Under the pieces are notes generated by a model. That model did no database searches. It saw only the letters and a program-made list of their open reading frames with translations, and was not told where the DNA came from. The translations under genes were made by a program, and so were the position numbers. 64,000 nt of DNA, taken from Collinsella phocaeensis. Lineage in GTDB: Bacteria > Actinomycetota > Coriobacteriia > Coriobacteriales > Coriobacteriaceae. Positions within the stretch are counted from its first letter, which is position 1. Each line of letters starts with the position of its first letter. Positions 1 through 8,666 of this stretch are shown piece by piece. The stretch is taken from contig NZ_FQLR01000004.1 of NCBI RefSeq assembly GCF_900119895.1, positions 868,001 to 932,000 on the forward strand, read 5' to 3'.

Positions 1-857
1 GCGAGCAGCAAGCAGAGGGAGCTGGAGAGGTCGGCGGAGAATCCCTGGTACTTCTCGAGCTTCACCATGTCCATGCCGACGGACTTGATGATCTTCTCGC
101 CGCCGACGCTGGTGCCCACGCCCATCACGACGGAGCACAGCAGCATGAGCCAGACGGGGATGAGCATGTTCTCCACGGATGGCTGGCCGTTGCAGAAGGC
201 GACGCCCAGGAACAGGACGCCGATGAACTTCTGGCCGTCCTGCGCGCCGTGCATGAAGCTCATGCCGGCTGCGCCCGCGATCTGCGCATAGCGGAAGAAG
301 GCGTTGGTGCGCCGCCGGTCGGCCCCGGAGAACAGGAGCGTGACGATCTTGCAGACGAGCCAGCCCATGCCGAATCCGAGGATGAGGGAGAGGAACAGAC
401 CGTAGATGACCTTGATCCACTCGTTCATGTTGACGCCGTCGGCGCCGCCGAGCGCGATCGCCGCGCCGGTGAGACCGGCGATGAGGCTGTGGCTTTCGCT
501 CGTGGGGATGCCGAAGACGCTCGCCCCCACGGAGTAGACCACGATGGAGAAGAGGGCCGCGCACAGCGCGATGAGAGCAATCTGGGTGTCCATGCCGAAG
601 TCGACCATATTCGAGATCGTCGAGGCGACGCTGGCGTTGATATGCGTCATGATGAACACGCCGAGGAAGTTGAAGATGGCGCTCATGATGATCGCCGCAC
701 GCGGAGGAAGGCAGCGCGTGGTGACGCAGGTGGCGATGGCGTTCGGCGCATCGGTCCAGCCGTTGACGAAGATGACGCCTAGCGTGAGGGCGACGGTCAT
801 CGCAAGAATCGGATTTGAGAGAACTTGCGATACGAAATACGAAAACGAGACGTCCAC
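1..857 (-). CDS. pit: PiT-family inorganic phosphate transporter, N-terminal part (runs off window)
   Basis: Low-affinity phosphate permease of the inner membrane (PiT family, ion-coupled phosphate uptake). Read on the minus strand, the protein starts VDVSFSYFVSQ and soon shows the family signature around VNGWTDAPNAIATCV, a long run of hydrophobic helices, and later the second-half motif GAQDGQKFIGVL. The GTG start at 857 is preceded by AAGGA at good spacing. The 3' end is cut off by the window edge, so only about 285 residues are visible. The usual PiT partner, a PhoU-like protein, would have to lie outside the window. Family assignment is firm; the transported ion and regulation are not visible. 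Confidence 0.88.
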   Translation of the reverse strand, partial: MDVSFSYFVSQVLSNPILAMTVALTLGVIFVNGWTDAPNAIATCVTTRCLPPRAAIIMSAIFNFLGVFIMTHINASVASTISNMVDFGMDTQIALIALCAALFSIVVYSVGASVFGIPTSESHSLIAGLTGAAIALGGADGVNMNEWIKVIYGLFLSLILGFGMGWLVCKIVTLLFSGADRRRTNAFFRYAQIAGAAGMSFMHGAQDGQKFIGVLFLGVAFCNGQPSVENMLIPVWLMLLCSVVMGVGTSVGGEKIIKSVGMDMVKLEKYQGFSADLSSSLCLLL

Positions 858-1232
858 GAAACCTATCCTTTGCTCTTCGCGCGCGCACGCGATCGGTGCC
901 CCTGCGGTCGGGAGGTGCACGTCGCACCGATATCATATGGTAGCACCTTACAGAATCGTTACCATGTCTTGATGCGCCTGCTCCCGGCTGCACGCGGCGC
1001 GCGTTCCGCGCGGAGCGCATGATCCAGTTGCGGCGAGGCGTGGCCTCGGGCAACGCGTGCGGCCCTCCGCTTGGCGATAGGCGCGCCGACCGGCTGGGAG
1101 CGAGCCGGACCCCGCGGTCTGCCGCGGGCGATCCAGGGGTTCCCGCGTGGCTGCTCGAGGGCGTCTCAGAAGAAATCCGCGTCCCTTTCAAGCTGCTGAG
1201 CTGGCACGATGATAAGAAACCGGATATGTCGC
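858..1232. other. Intergenic region without a recognisable gene
   Basis: This stretch separates the phosphate permease from tRNA-Val. I see no open frame with a ribosome binding site and coding-like composition. A TATGAT-like hexamer near 926-932 on the minus strand could belong to the permease promoter, but no convincing -35 accompanies it. Confidence 0.5.
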
Positions 1233-1281
1233 AAACTTTTTCAAAAAAGTGCTTTACAGGGTGCATGGCCTTCGATATATT
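1233..1281 (+). promoter_or_regulatory. Promoter of tRNA-Val with upstream A/T element
   Basis: TTTACA (1253-1258) and TATATT (1276-1281) are separated by exactly 17 bp. Immediately upstream, AAACTTTTT..AAAAAAGT (1233-1250) resembles a UP element; the same arrangement precedes tRNA-Leu and both tRNA-Gly genes in this window. Confidence 0.75.
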
Positions 1282-1310
1282 ATTCCTCGCGCCGAAGAGC
1301 GCAGCAGTTC

Positions 1311-1385
<75 letters not shown>

Positions 1386-1393
1386 CGAACAGT

Positions 1394-1426
1394 ACAGGTC
1401 ATCGGGAAGTCCCGGTGGCCTGTTTT
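1394..1426 (+). terminator. Intrinsic terminator of tRNA-Val
   Basis: A hairpin with ACAGG/CCTGT outer and CGGG/CCCG inner pairing is followed by TTTTG, nine bases after the tRNA. Confidence 0.8.
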
Positions 1427-1975
1427 GCTATCTCGAGACGTTGCGAGGCTCAAGCTCTCGGTGGTCCCTTCTTGGGGATCCACACGAGCGGGGCGTCCGA
1501 TGCGATGCGTTCAGTGAGGTCGGATCGCGGGGCGCGGCGCCCCGATTCTTTCCTGGGGCCGGGAAGCGCGCCAGGGCTCTGCAGAAAGGGCGGCGCTGCG
1601 GGCGCCGGCGATCTTCGCGACGGCTCGGAGAGGGCCGGCGGCTCGCCGCCTTGTTTCGGAAACGGCTGACGCGCCGCGCTTCGATGCGCTGATCCCGATG
1701 CGGCACCGGCGAGGCGCCCGGTGCTGGATTCGGGCGACCGCGGGAAGACGGGCGCCGGCTCGATCGATGCCGGTCTGGCTTGAGCGCCCCGCCTGGAACC
1801 GCGGCCGCCTCAGGAGGTCGGCACGTTGTCGTTGAGTCCGGTCGCGGTACCTTGGGCTCGAATCGCCCGGACGCACCGGGAATCTGCGTCCCGGCCTTAG
1901 GGCCGGCTCCTCGCCGTCCGACCCGGCAGGGGTGCCGTGCGGCAGACATGGGGGAGGGGATTCGCGTTTGCGATT
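1427..1975. other. Intergenic region without a recognisable gene
   Basis: About 550 bp between the tRNA-Val terminator and the tRNA-Cys terminator. Open frames exist on both strands, but they are Arg/Pro/Ala-rich, lack ribosome binding sites and look like the chance open frames of GC-rich DNA. No homology is recognisable. It could be an old degraded gene. Confidence 0.45.
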
Positions 1976-2006
1976 AAAAAACAGGGCACCCCGGAAGGGC
2001 GCCCTG
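1976..2006 (-). terminator. Intrinsic terminator after tRNA-Cys (minus strand)
   Basis: On the minus strand CAGGGC..CCC pairs with GGG..GCCCTG and is followed by six T residues. It ends the tRNA-Gly/tRNA-Cys transcript. Confidence 0.88.
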
Positions 2007-2015
2007 AACGGTTCC

Positions 2016-2089
2016 TGGAGGCGAAGCCCGGATTCGAACCGGGGGTAAAGGCTTTGCAGGCCTCTGCCTTACCACTTGGCCACTTCGCC
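2016..2089 (-). tRNA. tRNA-Cys (GCA), copy 1
   Basis: Minus-strand cloverleaf: GGCGAAG/CTTCGCC acceptor, anticodon loop CTGCAAA giving GCA, CCA encoded. Identical to the plus-strand copy at 27039-27112. Confidence 0.95.
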
Positions 2090-2134
2090 ATCTATATGAA
2101 AAGAGCCGATGTGAAACCGGCTCCTTGCATGCGA

Positions 2135-2210
2135 TGGAGCGGACAACGGGGCTCGAACCCGCGACCCCAACCTTGGCAAGGTTGTGCTCTACCAACTGAG
2201 CCATGTCCGC
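2135..2210 (-). tRNA. tRNA-Gly (GCC), copy 1
   Basis: Minus-strand cloverleaf: GCGGACA/TGTCCGC acceptor, anticodon loop TTGCCAA giving GCC, CCA encoded. It is cotranscribed with tRNA-Cys. A small GAGCCG/CGGCTC hairpin with TTTT lies between the two tRNAs. Identical to 26918-26993. Confidence 0.95.
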
Positions 2211-2222
2211 TTGCGAGAAAGT

Positions 2223-2273
2223 ACTATACGTAATTCTCCGGGGTGGCGCAAGACCTTTTTCTAAAAACTTTTC
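2223..2273 (-). promoter_or_regulatory. Promoter of the tRNA-Gly/tRNA-Cys unit, copy 1
   Basis: On the minus strand TTGCGC (2251-2246) and TATAGT (2228-2223) are 17 bp apart. The upstream A/T element AAAAGTTTTTAGAAAAAGG lies directly before the -35. Confidence 0.78.
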
Positions 2274-2365
2274 GAGAGGATGCGGCTTGACCGTTCGGGA
2301 GCCGGACCGGCTCGGGCCGCGGGTATACTGGGTGACGTGAAAACGCGCGAACCAAGGAGGCAGCC

Positions 2366-3286
2366 ATGCGAGAGGCGGATGCTATCACCACGGCCGAGCT
2401 CGCGGACCGTGTGCCCGACGTCGTCATCATCACCGGCATGTCCGGATCGGGGCGCACGCAGGCCATGCACGTGTTCGAGGACATGGGGTATTTCTGCATC
2501 GATAACTTGCCGCCGCGTCTCATCCTTCAGCTTGCCGAGCTCGTGGGGATCAACGCCGGCATCGGGCGCCACCTGGCGGTCACGTGCGATCTGCGCAGCC
2601 AGGGCCTGTTCGATGAGCTTCAGGATGCCATCTCGACCCTCGGGGACCATGAGATGTCGAGCAAGATTGTGTTCCTTGACGCCTCCGACGAGGTTCTCAT
2701 CCGTCGCTACAGCGAGAACCGCCGCCGCCACCCGCTTGCGATGGCGGGGGAGTCCACCGCCGACGCCATCCAGCGAGAGCGCGTCCAGCTCTCCCATGTG
2801 CGCGATCGGGCCGATATGATCATCGACACGAGCCGCCTGCGCACCACGGCGCTTCGCGCCCGCCTGCGTCACGCCTTCTCCGAGCTGACCGACCAGCAGC
2901 TCATGGAGGTCCACGTGTTCTCCTTCGGCTTCAAGCACGGTCTGCCCGTCGAGGCGGACCTCATGATCGACGTCCGGTTCCTTCCTAACCCGTTCTACGA
3001 TCCGGAGATGCGCACCATGACCGGCCTCGACCGCAAGGTGTCCGATTTCGTCCTCGAGCACCCCAAGACGCAGGAGTTCATGGAGGCGTGGCACAAGCTC
3101 TTGGATGCGGTCATGCCCGGCTATATAGCCGAGGGCAAGCCGCAGCTCTCCATAGCCATCGGGTGCACGGGCGGGCAGCACCGCAGCGTGGCCATCGCCG
3201 AGGCGACGGCCCGCTACCTCGAGCGCCAGCAGTACCATGTGAGCATCTCGCATCGCGATCTTCCGCGTGCGAACATGGCTGGGTAG
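2366..3286 (+). CDS. rapZ: RapZ/YvcJ-type nucleotide-binding adaptor protein
   Basis: P-loop protein of the RapZ/YvcJ (UPF0042) family, 306 residues; in other bacteria it links cell-wall precursor sensing or competence to RNA turnover. Visible marks are the N-terminal P-loop (residues 24-31), EDMGYFCIDNLPP just after it, DVRFLPNPF in the middle, and the C-terminal GCTGGQHRSVAIAE. The P-loop reads GMSGSGRT, so the Walker lysine appears as arginine. The ATG at 2366 has AAGGAGG at good spacing. It heads the conserved rapZ-yvcK-whiA trio; the next gene starts 9 bp later. A TATACT -10-like hexamer sits at 2324-2329. Confidence 0.95.
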   Translation: MREADAITTAELADRVPDVVIITGMSGSGRTQAMHVFEDMGYFCIDNLPPRLILQLAELVGINAGIGRHLAVTCDLRSQGLFDELQDAISTLGDHEMSSKIVFLDASDEVLIRRYSENRRRHPLAMAGESTADAIQRERVQLSHVRDRADMIIDTSRLRTTALRARLRHAFSELTDQQLMEVHVFSFGFKHGLPVEADLMIDVRFLPNPFYDPEMRTMTGLDRKVSDFVLEHPKTQEFMEAWHKLLDAVMPGYIAEGKPQLSIAIGCTGGQHRSVAIAEATARYLERQQYHVSISHRDLPRANMAG

Positions 3287-3295
3287 GCGGGCGCC

Positions 3296-4360
3296 ATGAA
3301 CGCAAGCGCCTGCGCTCGTCCCGCCGCCGGGGCGCGACCGCTGCGCGCGGTCTCGGTCGGCGGCGGCACGGGCCAGCCGAACCTCATACGCGCCCTGCGC
3401 ACCATGGGCGCGCGCATCGACTCCGTGGTCGCGATGGCAGATGACGGGGGTTCAACCGGCTTGCTGCGCGAGGCCGCCCACGTGATTCCGCCCGGGGACG
3501 TCCGGAAGTGCATCTCGGCGCTCGCCGAGGACCCGGCGTCCCCGCTGTCCCGTGCGTTCGCGCACCGCTTCCCGTATATCGACGACCACGCCCTCGGCAA
3601 CCTGGTCCTCGTGGCGCTCGCCGAGGAGACGGGCTCCTTCATCGAGGGCATCCGGGCCTGCGAGCGCATCCTCGGGTGCGTGGGCCGCGTCCATCCCTCG
3701 ACCCTCGAGTACGTCAGCCTATCCGGGCGCACGACCGCGGGCGAGGTCGTCCATGGGCAGGCGCAGATCTCCTACGGAGAAAGCGCCTATTCCGACGTGT
3801 GGCTCGATCCGGCGGACGCCCCCGCGAACGACGAGGCCGTTCGCGCGATCATCGAGGCCGACCTCGTCGTGCTCGGACCCGGCTCGCTGTTCACGTCCAT
3901 CATCCCTAATATCCTGGTCGGCGGTATACGCGATGCGCTGCGGGCGACGAAGGCCGTGCGCGTCTTCGTGTGCCCCAAGATCGATTCGCTGGGCGAGACG
4001 AGCGGGATGAGCGCCGCGGACCATGTCGACGCTCTGCTCGCACACGGTTTAGAGGGAGCCGTCGACGCGGTGCTCGTGCACCGCGCGAGCCGTCACGAGG
4101 TCGTCTTCCCCTACGTTCGCCGCGCATGGGAGCGCGTGCCCCGGCCGACTGGCGCCGCGCCGCGCCCCGTGGTCAGCGCGGGGGCGATCGCACGGGCGAA
4201 GGATGCTCCATTCGGCCCCATAGCTGCCGACGACGAGGTGCTCGAGCGCATCGGCGCGCGCGTCCCGCGCGTGATCGTCCGCGATTTCACCGGGGACGGG
4301 TCGCCCGCCTCGCACGACCCGGCGCTGCTCGCCCGCGCCCTGAGCGAGGTGGTGGGTTAG
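3296..4360 (+). CDS. yvcK: YvcK/CofD-like gluconeogenesis factor
   Basis: Member of the GlmM/PEP-carboxykinase-linked YvcK family (CofD-like fold, binds UDP-sugars in Bacillus and is needed for growth on gluconeogenic carbon and for normal cell shape). The 354-residue protein shows VSVGGGTGQPNLIRAL near residue 20, MADDGGSTGLLRE near 50, and NLVLVALAEETGSF near 100, all family hallmarks. It is the middle gene of the rapZ-yvcK-whiA operon: 9 bp after rapZ, and its stop codon directly abuts the whiA start. Function is by family; no CofD pathway genes are near, which favours YvcK over the F420 enzyme. Confidence 0.93.
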   Translation: MNASACARPAAGARPLRAVSVGGGTGQPNLIRALRTMGARIDSVVAMADDGGSTGLLREAAHVIPPGDVRKCISALAEDPASPLSRAFAHRFPYIDDHALGNLVLVALAEETGSFIEGIRACERILGCVGRVHPSTLEYVSLSGRTTAGEVVHGQAQISYGESAYSDVWLDPADAPANDEAVRAIIEADLVVLGPGSLFTSIIPNILVGGIRDALRATKAVRVFVCPKIDSLGETSGMSAADHVDALLAHGLEGAVDAVLVHRASRHEVVFPYVRRAWERVPRPTGAAPRPVVSAGAIARAKDAPFGPIAADDEVLERIGARVPRVIVRDFTGDGSPASHDPALLARALSEVVG

Positions 4361-5293
4361 ATGTCGTTCACTGCTGAGGTTCGCGACGAGCTCTCGCGCT
4401 GCGTCCCCGCCTGCGAATACTGCAACCTTGCGACGCTTGCGGCGCTGACGCGCGTCTGCGGCACGCTGGGTGTATCCGGGTCCGGCCGCTATCGGCTCCA
4501 GGTCGCCACCGAGACGGGCGCCGTCGCGCGCACGATGATCGGCCTCACGCACCAGATGCTCAAGCTCGAGACCGAGTTCACCGTCCGCAAGAGCGTCCTG
4601 CACCGCGTGAGGAACTACCTCATCGTGCTTCCCGACCAGCCCGATCTCGAGAAGGCGCTGGTGCTGCTCGGCATCCTGGACCGGTCGGGGGGCCTGGTGC
4701 GCGGCGTGCCGCACCATGTGGTGGCGCGCGACTGCTGCCGCCTGTCCTATATACGGGGGAGCCTGATCGCGGGCGGCTTCGTCGCGGACCCGCGCGGAGA
4801 CTTCCATCTGGAGATCTCGGTGCAAGGGGAGGAGTACGCCCGCGCGCTCGCCGACCTGATCGGGCAGGTGGGCGTCCCGGCCCGGGTCAACGCCCGGCGC
4901 GGCTCCTTCGCGGTGTACATCAAGAGCGCGCGCGACATTCGCCGCCTGCTCGAGATGCTGGGCGCCGCCCGGTCGGTCCGCGACATCGATGAGGCGCGCG
5001 CCATGAAGTCGGTCAAAAACGACGTGAACCGTCGCGTCAACGCGGAGCTCGCCAACCAGGGGCGCTCCGCCGCCGGCGCGCAGCGGCAGATCGAGATGAT
5101 CGAGCGGCTGGAGCGCGAGGGCTTGCGCCAAAGCCTTCCGGACGCCTTGGCGGACTTCTGCGACCTCAGGGAGCGCTACCCCGACCTTTCCTTGCGCGAC
5201 TTGGGCCAGATGGCGGACCCGCCCTTGTCCAAATCCGCCCTGTACCACCGCGTCCTGCGCATCGAGAAGCTGCTCGATGGGGCCGAATTTTAG
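4361..5293 (+). CDS. whiA: WhiA sporulation/cell-division type DNA-binding protein
   Basis: WhiA combines a degenerate LAGLIDADG homing-endonuclease fold with a C-terminal helix-turn-helix; it controls sporulation septation in Streptomyces and affects cell division in other Gram-positives. The 310-residue product has CRLSYIRGSLIAGGFVADP (about 125-145, the LAGLIDADG-like core) and a C-terminal region with LSLRDLGQMADPPLSKSALYHR that forms the HTH. The ATG starts at the base after the yvcK stop, indicating translational coupling. This non-mycelial type of organism probably uses it as a general division or cell-cycle regulator (inference). Confidence 0.94.
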   Translation: MSFTAEVRDELSRCVPACEYCNLATLAALTRVCGTLGVSGSGRYRLQVATETGAVARTMIGLTHQMLKLETEFTVRKSVLHRVRNYLIVLPDQPDLEKALVLLGILDRSGGLVRGVPHHVVARDCCRLSYIRGSLIAGGFVADPRGDFHLEISVQGEEYARALADLIGQVGVPARVNARRGSFAVYIKSARDIRRLLEMLGAARSVRDIDEARAMKSVKNDVNRRVNAELANQGRSAAGAQRQIEMIERLEREGLRQSLPDALADFCDLRERYPDLSLRDLGQMADPPLSKSALYHRVLRIEKLLDGAEF

Positions 5294-5296
5294 CGA

Positions 5297-5365
5297 TGAA
5301 ACGCTTCACACCATATCTTACCTGCGAATTTGAAGCGAATCAACGCGGTGAAATCTATCAAATCT
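5297..5365. promoter_or_regulatory. Candidate operator repeats upstream of gap
   Basis: Two copies of TGAARCGNNTCA occur at 5297-5308 and 5331-5342 (34 bp apart), followed by a CGGTGA..TCACCG inverted repeat. A TATATT -10-like hexamer lies at 5400-5405. This looks like a regulator-binding region for the glycolytic genes; the regulator is unknown. Confidence 0.4.
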
Positions 5366-5476
5366 CACCGTTCTCGAGGTAAACGGGTCGGAAAAAAGGT
5401 ATATTCAGGTCGTGGTTAGTTTGTGGGTCTCGACGGCGGGCAAAGCGCCTGCGGGGACCTAACGAAAGGAGACACA

Positions 5477-6502
5477 ATGGCAGTAAAGGTTGCTATTAAC
5501 GGCTTCGGTCGCATCGGTCGTCTGGCCTTCCGTCAGATGTTCGGCCACGAGGGCTCCGAGATCGTCGCCATCAACGACCTCACCTCTCCCGACATGCTTG
5601 CTTACCTGCTGAAGTACGACTCCACGCAGGGCAACTACTCCCGCGATCACAAGGTCGAGGCCACCGAGGACTCCATCATCGTCGACGGCAAGGAGATCAA
5701 GATCTACGCCGAGGCCGACGCCAACAACCTGCCTTGGGGCGATCTCGACGTCGACGTCGTGCTCGAGTGCACCGGCTTCTACACCTCCAAGGCCAAGGCC
5801 CAGGCCCATATCAACGCCGGCGCCAAGAAGGTCGTCATCTCCGCTCCGGCCGGCAACGACCTGCCCACCATCGTGTACAACGTGAACCACGAGGAGCTCA
5901 CCGCTGAGGACAACATCATCTCCGCGGCCTCCTGCACCACCAACTGCCTCGCTCCGATGGCCAAGGGTCTGAACGACTTCGCCCCCATCGTCTCCGGCAT
6001 CATGACCACCATCCACGCCTGGACCGGCGACCAGATGCCGCTCGACGGCCCGCAGCGCAAGGGCAACAAGCGCCGCGGCCGCGCCTGCGCCGTCAACATC
6101 GTCCCCAACTCCACCGGTGCCGCCAAGGCCATCGGCCTGGTTCTCCCCGAGCTCAACGGCAAGCTGATCGGCGCCGCCCAGCGCGTCCCGACGCCCACCG
6201 GCTCCCTCACCAACCTCTATGCCGTCGTTGACAAGGAGGTCACCGTCGACGAGGTCAACGCCGCTATGAAGGCGTATGCCGAGACCATCTCCGAGACCTT
6301 CGCCTACAACGAGGACGATATCGTCTCCACCGACATCATCGGCGAGACCCACGGCTCCATCTTCGACGCCACCCAGACCATGTGCAACCCGCTCGGCAAC
6401 GGCCAGACCCTGGTCCAGGTTGTCTCTTGGTACGACAACGAGAACTCCTACACCTCCCAGATGGTCCGCACCATCAAGTACTTCGAGAAGTTCGTCGCCT
6501 AA
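5477..6502 (+). CDS. gap: Glyceraldehyde-3-phosphate dehydrogenase
   Basis: Catalyses oxidative phosphorylation of glyceraldehyde 3-phosphate to 1,3-bisphosphoglycerate with NAD. The 341-residue product has the N-terminal Rossmann motif [14 protein letters not shown] (Asp after the second strand, typical of NAD use), and the catalytic SCTTNC with Cys153. The start at 5477 is fixed by GAAAGGAG eight bases upstream; an in-frame start farther upstream has no Shine-Dalgarno sequence. Codon use is strongly biased, as expected for a very highly expressed gene. It heads the gap-pgk-tpiA-gpmI cluster. Confidence 0.98.
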   Translation: MAVKVAINGFGRIGRLAFRQMFGHEGSEIVAINDLTSPDMLAYLLKYDSTQGNYSRDHKVEATEDSIIVDGKEIKIYAEADANNLPWGDLDVDVVLECTGFYTSKAKAQAHINAGAKKVVISAPAGNDLPTIVYNVNHEELTAEDNIISAASCTTNCLAPMAKGLNDFAPIVSGIMTTIHAWTGDQMPLDGPQRKGNKRRGRACAVNIVPNSTGAAKAIGLVLPELNGKLIGAAQRVPTPTGSLTNLYAVVDKEVTVDEVNAAMKAYAETISETFAYNEDDIVSTDIIGETHGSIFDATQTMCNPLGNGQTLVQVVSWYDNENSYTSQMVRTIKYFEKFVA

Positions 6503-6542
6503 GCGAGCGCCTGCTTGACGGCCTACGCTTCATAGCGTCTTG

Positions 6543-6592
6543 CGAGGGCGCGGCCTCTTGGCTTCATGCCCTGGGGTCGCGCCCTCGTTCTT
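6543..6592 (+). terminator. Hairpin between gap and pgk (attenuator/terminator)
   Basis: GAGGGCGCG pairs with CGCGCCCTC across a loop of about 25 bases, followed by GTTCTTCC. It probably lowers read-through from gap into pgk or protects the gap 3' end. Confidence 0.6.
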
Positions 6593-6637
6593 CCTCGCGG
6601 GGCGCACCGTCCCGCGTTTCCATGAAAGGTTGTAACC

Positions 6638-7834
6638 ATGGCTTTCACCAAGAAGACCATTCGCGACATCGATGTCGACGGCAAGCGCGTTCTCGTGCGC
6701 GTCGACTTCAACGTGCCCGTGGCCGACGGCGTGGTGGGCGACACCACCCGAATCAAGGCCGCCCTGCCGACCATCAACTACCTGGTCGAGCACAACGCCC
6801 GCGTCATCCTCATGAGCCACCTCGGCCGTCCCAAGGGCGAGGGCGCAGAGCCGCAGTTCTCCCTCGAGCCCGTCGCCGCCAAGCTCGCCGAGCTCTCCGG
6901 CCTGGATGTCACCTTCGTCGCCGATACCTACGGTGACGAGGCCGCTGCCGCCGTCGAGGCTCTCGAGCCGGGCAAGGTCCTCGTCCTCGAGAACGTCCGC
7001 TTCGACAAGCGCGAGAAGAAGAACGATCCCGAGATCGCCAAGACCCTCGCTTCCTACGGCGACGTCTTCGTGCTCGACGCCTTCGGTACCGCTCACCGCG
7101 CCCAGGGTTCCGTCGTGGGCCCCGCTGCCTATCTGCCCGCCGTCGCCGGCTTCCTGCTCGAGAAGGAGGTCTCCACGCTGAGCGGCCTCTTCGCCGAGCC
7201 GAAGCGCCCCTTCGTCGCCATCCTCGGCGGCTCCAAGGTCTCCGATAAGATCGGCGTGATCGATCGCCTGCTCGACTCCGCGGACACCGTCATCGTGGGC
7301 GGCGGCATGGCCTACACCTTCACCAAGGCCCAGGGCGGCAAGATCGGCAACTCCCTGTGCGAGGACGATTGGTGCGATCGCGCCCTCGAGATGCTCGAGA
7401 AGGCCAAGAAGAACGGCGTGCAGTTCCTGCTCCCGATCGACAACGTCGTCGCCGACGACTTCGCCAACGACGCCAACACCAAGGTTTGCGCCACCGGCGA
7501 GATCGAGGACGGCTGGGAGGGCCTGGACATCGGCCCCGAGACTGAGAAGCTCTTCGCCGACGCCATCGCCGGCGCTAAGACCGTCTTCTGGAACGGCCCC
7601 TGCGGCGTTTTCGAGATGGACACCTTCGCCCACGGCACCAAGTCCATTGCTGAGGCCATCGCTGCCAACACCGAGTGCGACTCCGTCATCGGCGGCGGCG
7701 ACTCCGTCGCCGCGGTCAACAAGTTCGGCCTGGCCGACAAGATGACCTTCATCTCCACCGGCGGCGGTGCATCCATGCAGCTCGTCGAGGGCAAGCCCCT
7801 TCCCGGAGTGGAGGCGCTGAACGATGCCGAGTAA
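6638..7834 (+). CDS. pgk: Phosphoglycerate kinase
   Basis: Transfers the acyl phosphate of 1,3-bisphosphoglycerate to ADP, the first ATP-yielding step of lower glycolysis. The 398-residue protein shows VLVRVDFNVP at the N terminus, HLGRPKGEGA near 65, FGTAHRAQGS, the hinge segment with FVAILGGSKVSDKI, and the C-terminal nucleotide-binding motif IGGGDSVAAVNKFG followed by STGGGASMQLVEG. Length is normal. The ATG at 6638 follows GAAAGG. Its 3' end overlaps the tpiA start by 11 bp, so the two are translationally coupled. Confidence 0.98.
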   Translation: MAFTKKTIRDIDVDGKRVLVRVDFNVPVADGVVGDTTRIKAALPTINYLVEHNARVILMSHLGRPKGEGAEPQFSLEPVAAKLAELSGLDVTFVADTYGDEAAAAVEALEPGKVLVLENVRFDKREKKNDPEIAKTLASYGDVFVLDAFGTAHRAQGSVVGPAAYLPAVAGFLLEKEVSTLSGLFAEPKRPFVAILGGSKVSDKIGVIDRLLDSADTVIVGGGMAYTFTKAQGGKIGNSLCEDDWCDRALEMLEKAKKNGVQFLLPIDNVVADDFANDANTKVCATGEIEDGWEGLDIGPETEKLFADAIAGAKTVFWNGPCGVFEMDTFAHGTKSIAEAIAANTECDSVIGGGDSVAAVNKFGLADKMTFISTGGGASMQLVEGKPLPGVEALNDAE

Positions 7835-8594
7835 CCGCACCACCCTCATCGCCGGCAACTGGAAGATGAACAACGACGTCGAGGCCGCCGCGGTCCTCGC
7901 CGGCGAGCTCGTCGAGGCCCTCGCGGGCGTCGACAACGGCGTCGAGGTCCTCGTCTGCCCGCCCACCATCGACCTCACCACGGTCGCTGCCAAGCTCGAT
8001 GGCTCCGCCGTCAAGCTGGGCGCCCAGAACTGCTACTGGGAGGCTTCCGGCGCCTACACCGGCGAGTCCTCCTGCGACATGCTCAAGTCCGCCGGGTGCA
8101 CCTACTGCATCATCGGCCATTCCGAGCGCCGCGACTACTTCCATGAGACCGATGAGGATCAGAACAAGAAGGCCAAGGCGCTTGTCGCCGCCGGTCTCGT
8201 TCCCGTCTTCTGCTGCGGCGAGCCGCTCGAGGTCCGCGAGGCGGGTACCTATGTCGAGCACGTCGTCGCTCAGGTGAAGGCCGGTCTTGAGGGCCTCGAG
8301 ATCACCGATCCGACCCAGCTCGTCGTCGCCTACGAGCCCATCTGGGCCATCGGCACCGGCATGACCGCCACCGCCGATGACGCGCAGGAGGTCTGCGCTG
8401 CCGTCCGCGAGGCCCTCGCGGACCTGTTCGGCGCCGAGCTCGCCTCCGGCATCCGCGTGCTGTACGGCGGCTCCGCCAAGCCCGGCAACATCGCCGAACT
8501 CGTGGCCGAGCCCGACGTCGACGGAGCGCTCGTCGGCGGCGCCTCGCTCAAGGCCGCGGACTTCTCCGAGATGGTCGTCAAGGCCGCGGAGTAG
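7824..8594 (+). CDS. tpiA: Triosephosphate isomerase
   Basis: Interconverts dihydroxyacetone phosphate and glyceraldehyde 3-phosphate. The 256-residue TIM barrel carries GNWKMNN at the start, the catalytic histidine in IGHSERRDY, the catalytic glutamate in AYEPIWAIGTG (flexible loop 6), and the phosphate-binding YGGSAKPGN and GGASL motifs. The start lies inside the end of pgk (11-bp overlap). A strong hairpin terminator follows within 15 bp of the stop. Confidence 0.98.
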   Translation: MPSNRTTLIAGNWKMNNDVEAAAVLAGELVEALAGVDNGVEVLVCPPTIDLTTVAAKLDGSAVKLGAQNCYWEASGAYTGESSCDMLKSAGCTYCIIGHSERRDYFHETDEDQNKKAKALVAAGLVPVFCCGEPLEVREAGTYVEHVVAQVKAGLEGLEITDPTQLVVAYEPIWAIGTGMTATADDAQEVCAAVREALADLFGAELASGIRVLYGGSAKPGNIAELVAEPDVDGALVGGASLKAADFSEMVVKAAE

Positions 8595-8608
8595 CACCCG
8601 TATCCGCA

Positions 8609-8648
8609 AGGGGGCCGTGGCGTATTGGCGCTGCGGCCCTTCTTTTTG
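8609..8648 (+). terminator. Intrinsic terminator between tpiA and gpmI
   Basis: AAGGG..GCCG pairs with CGGCCCTT, followed by CTTTTT. gpmI starts only about 20 bp later, so gpmI either depends on read-through or on a promoter I cannot see. Confidence 0.85.
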
Positions 8649-8666
8649 AATTAGGGAGAATCAAAC

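Noticed and set aside
1428-1949. A 173-residue minus-strand frame between tRNA-Val and tRNA-Cys
   Set aside because: Arg/Pro/Ser-rich chance frame without a ribosome binding site or homology; overlapping frames on the other strand look the same.
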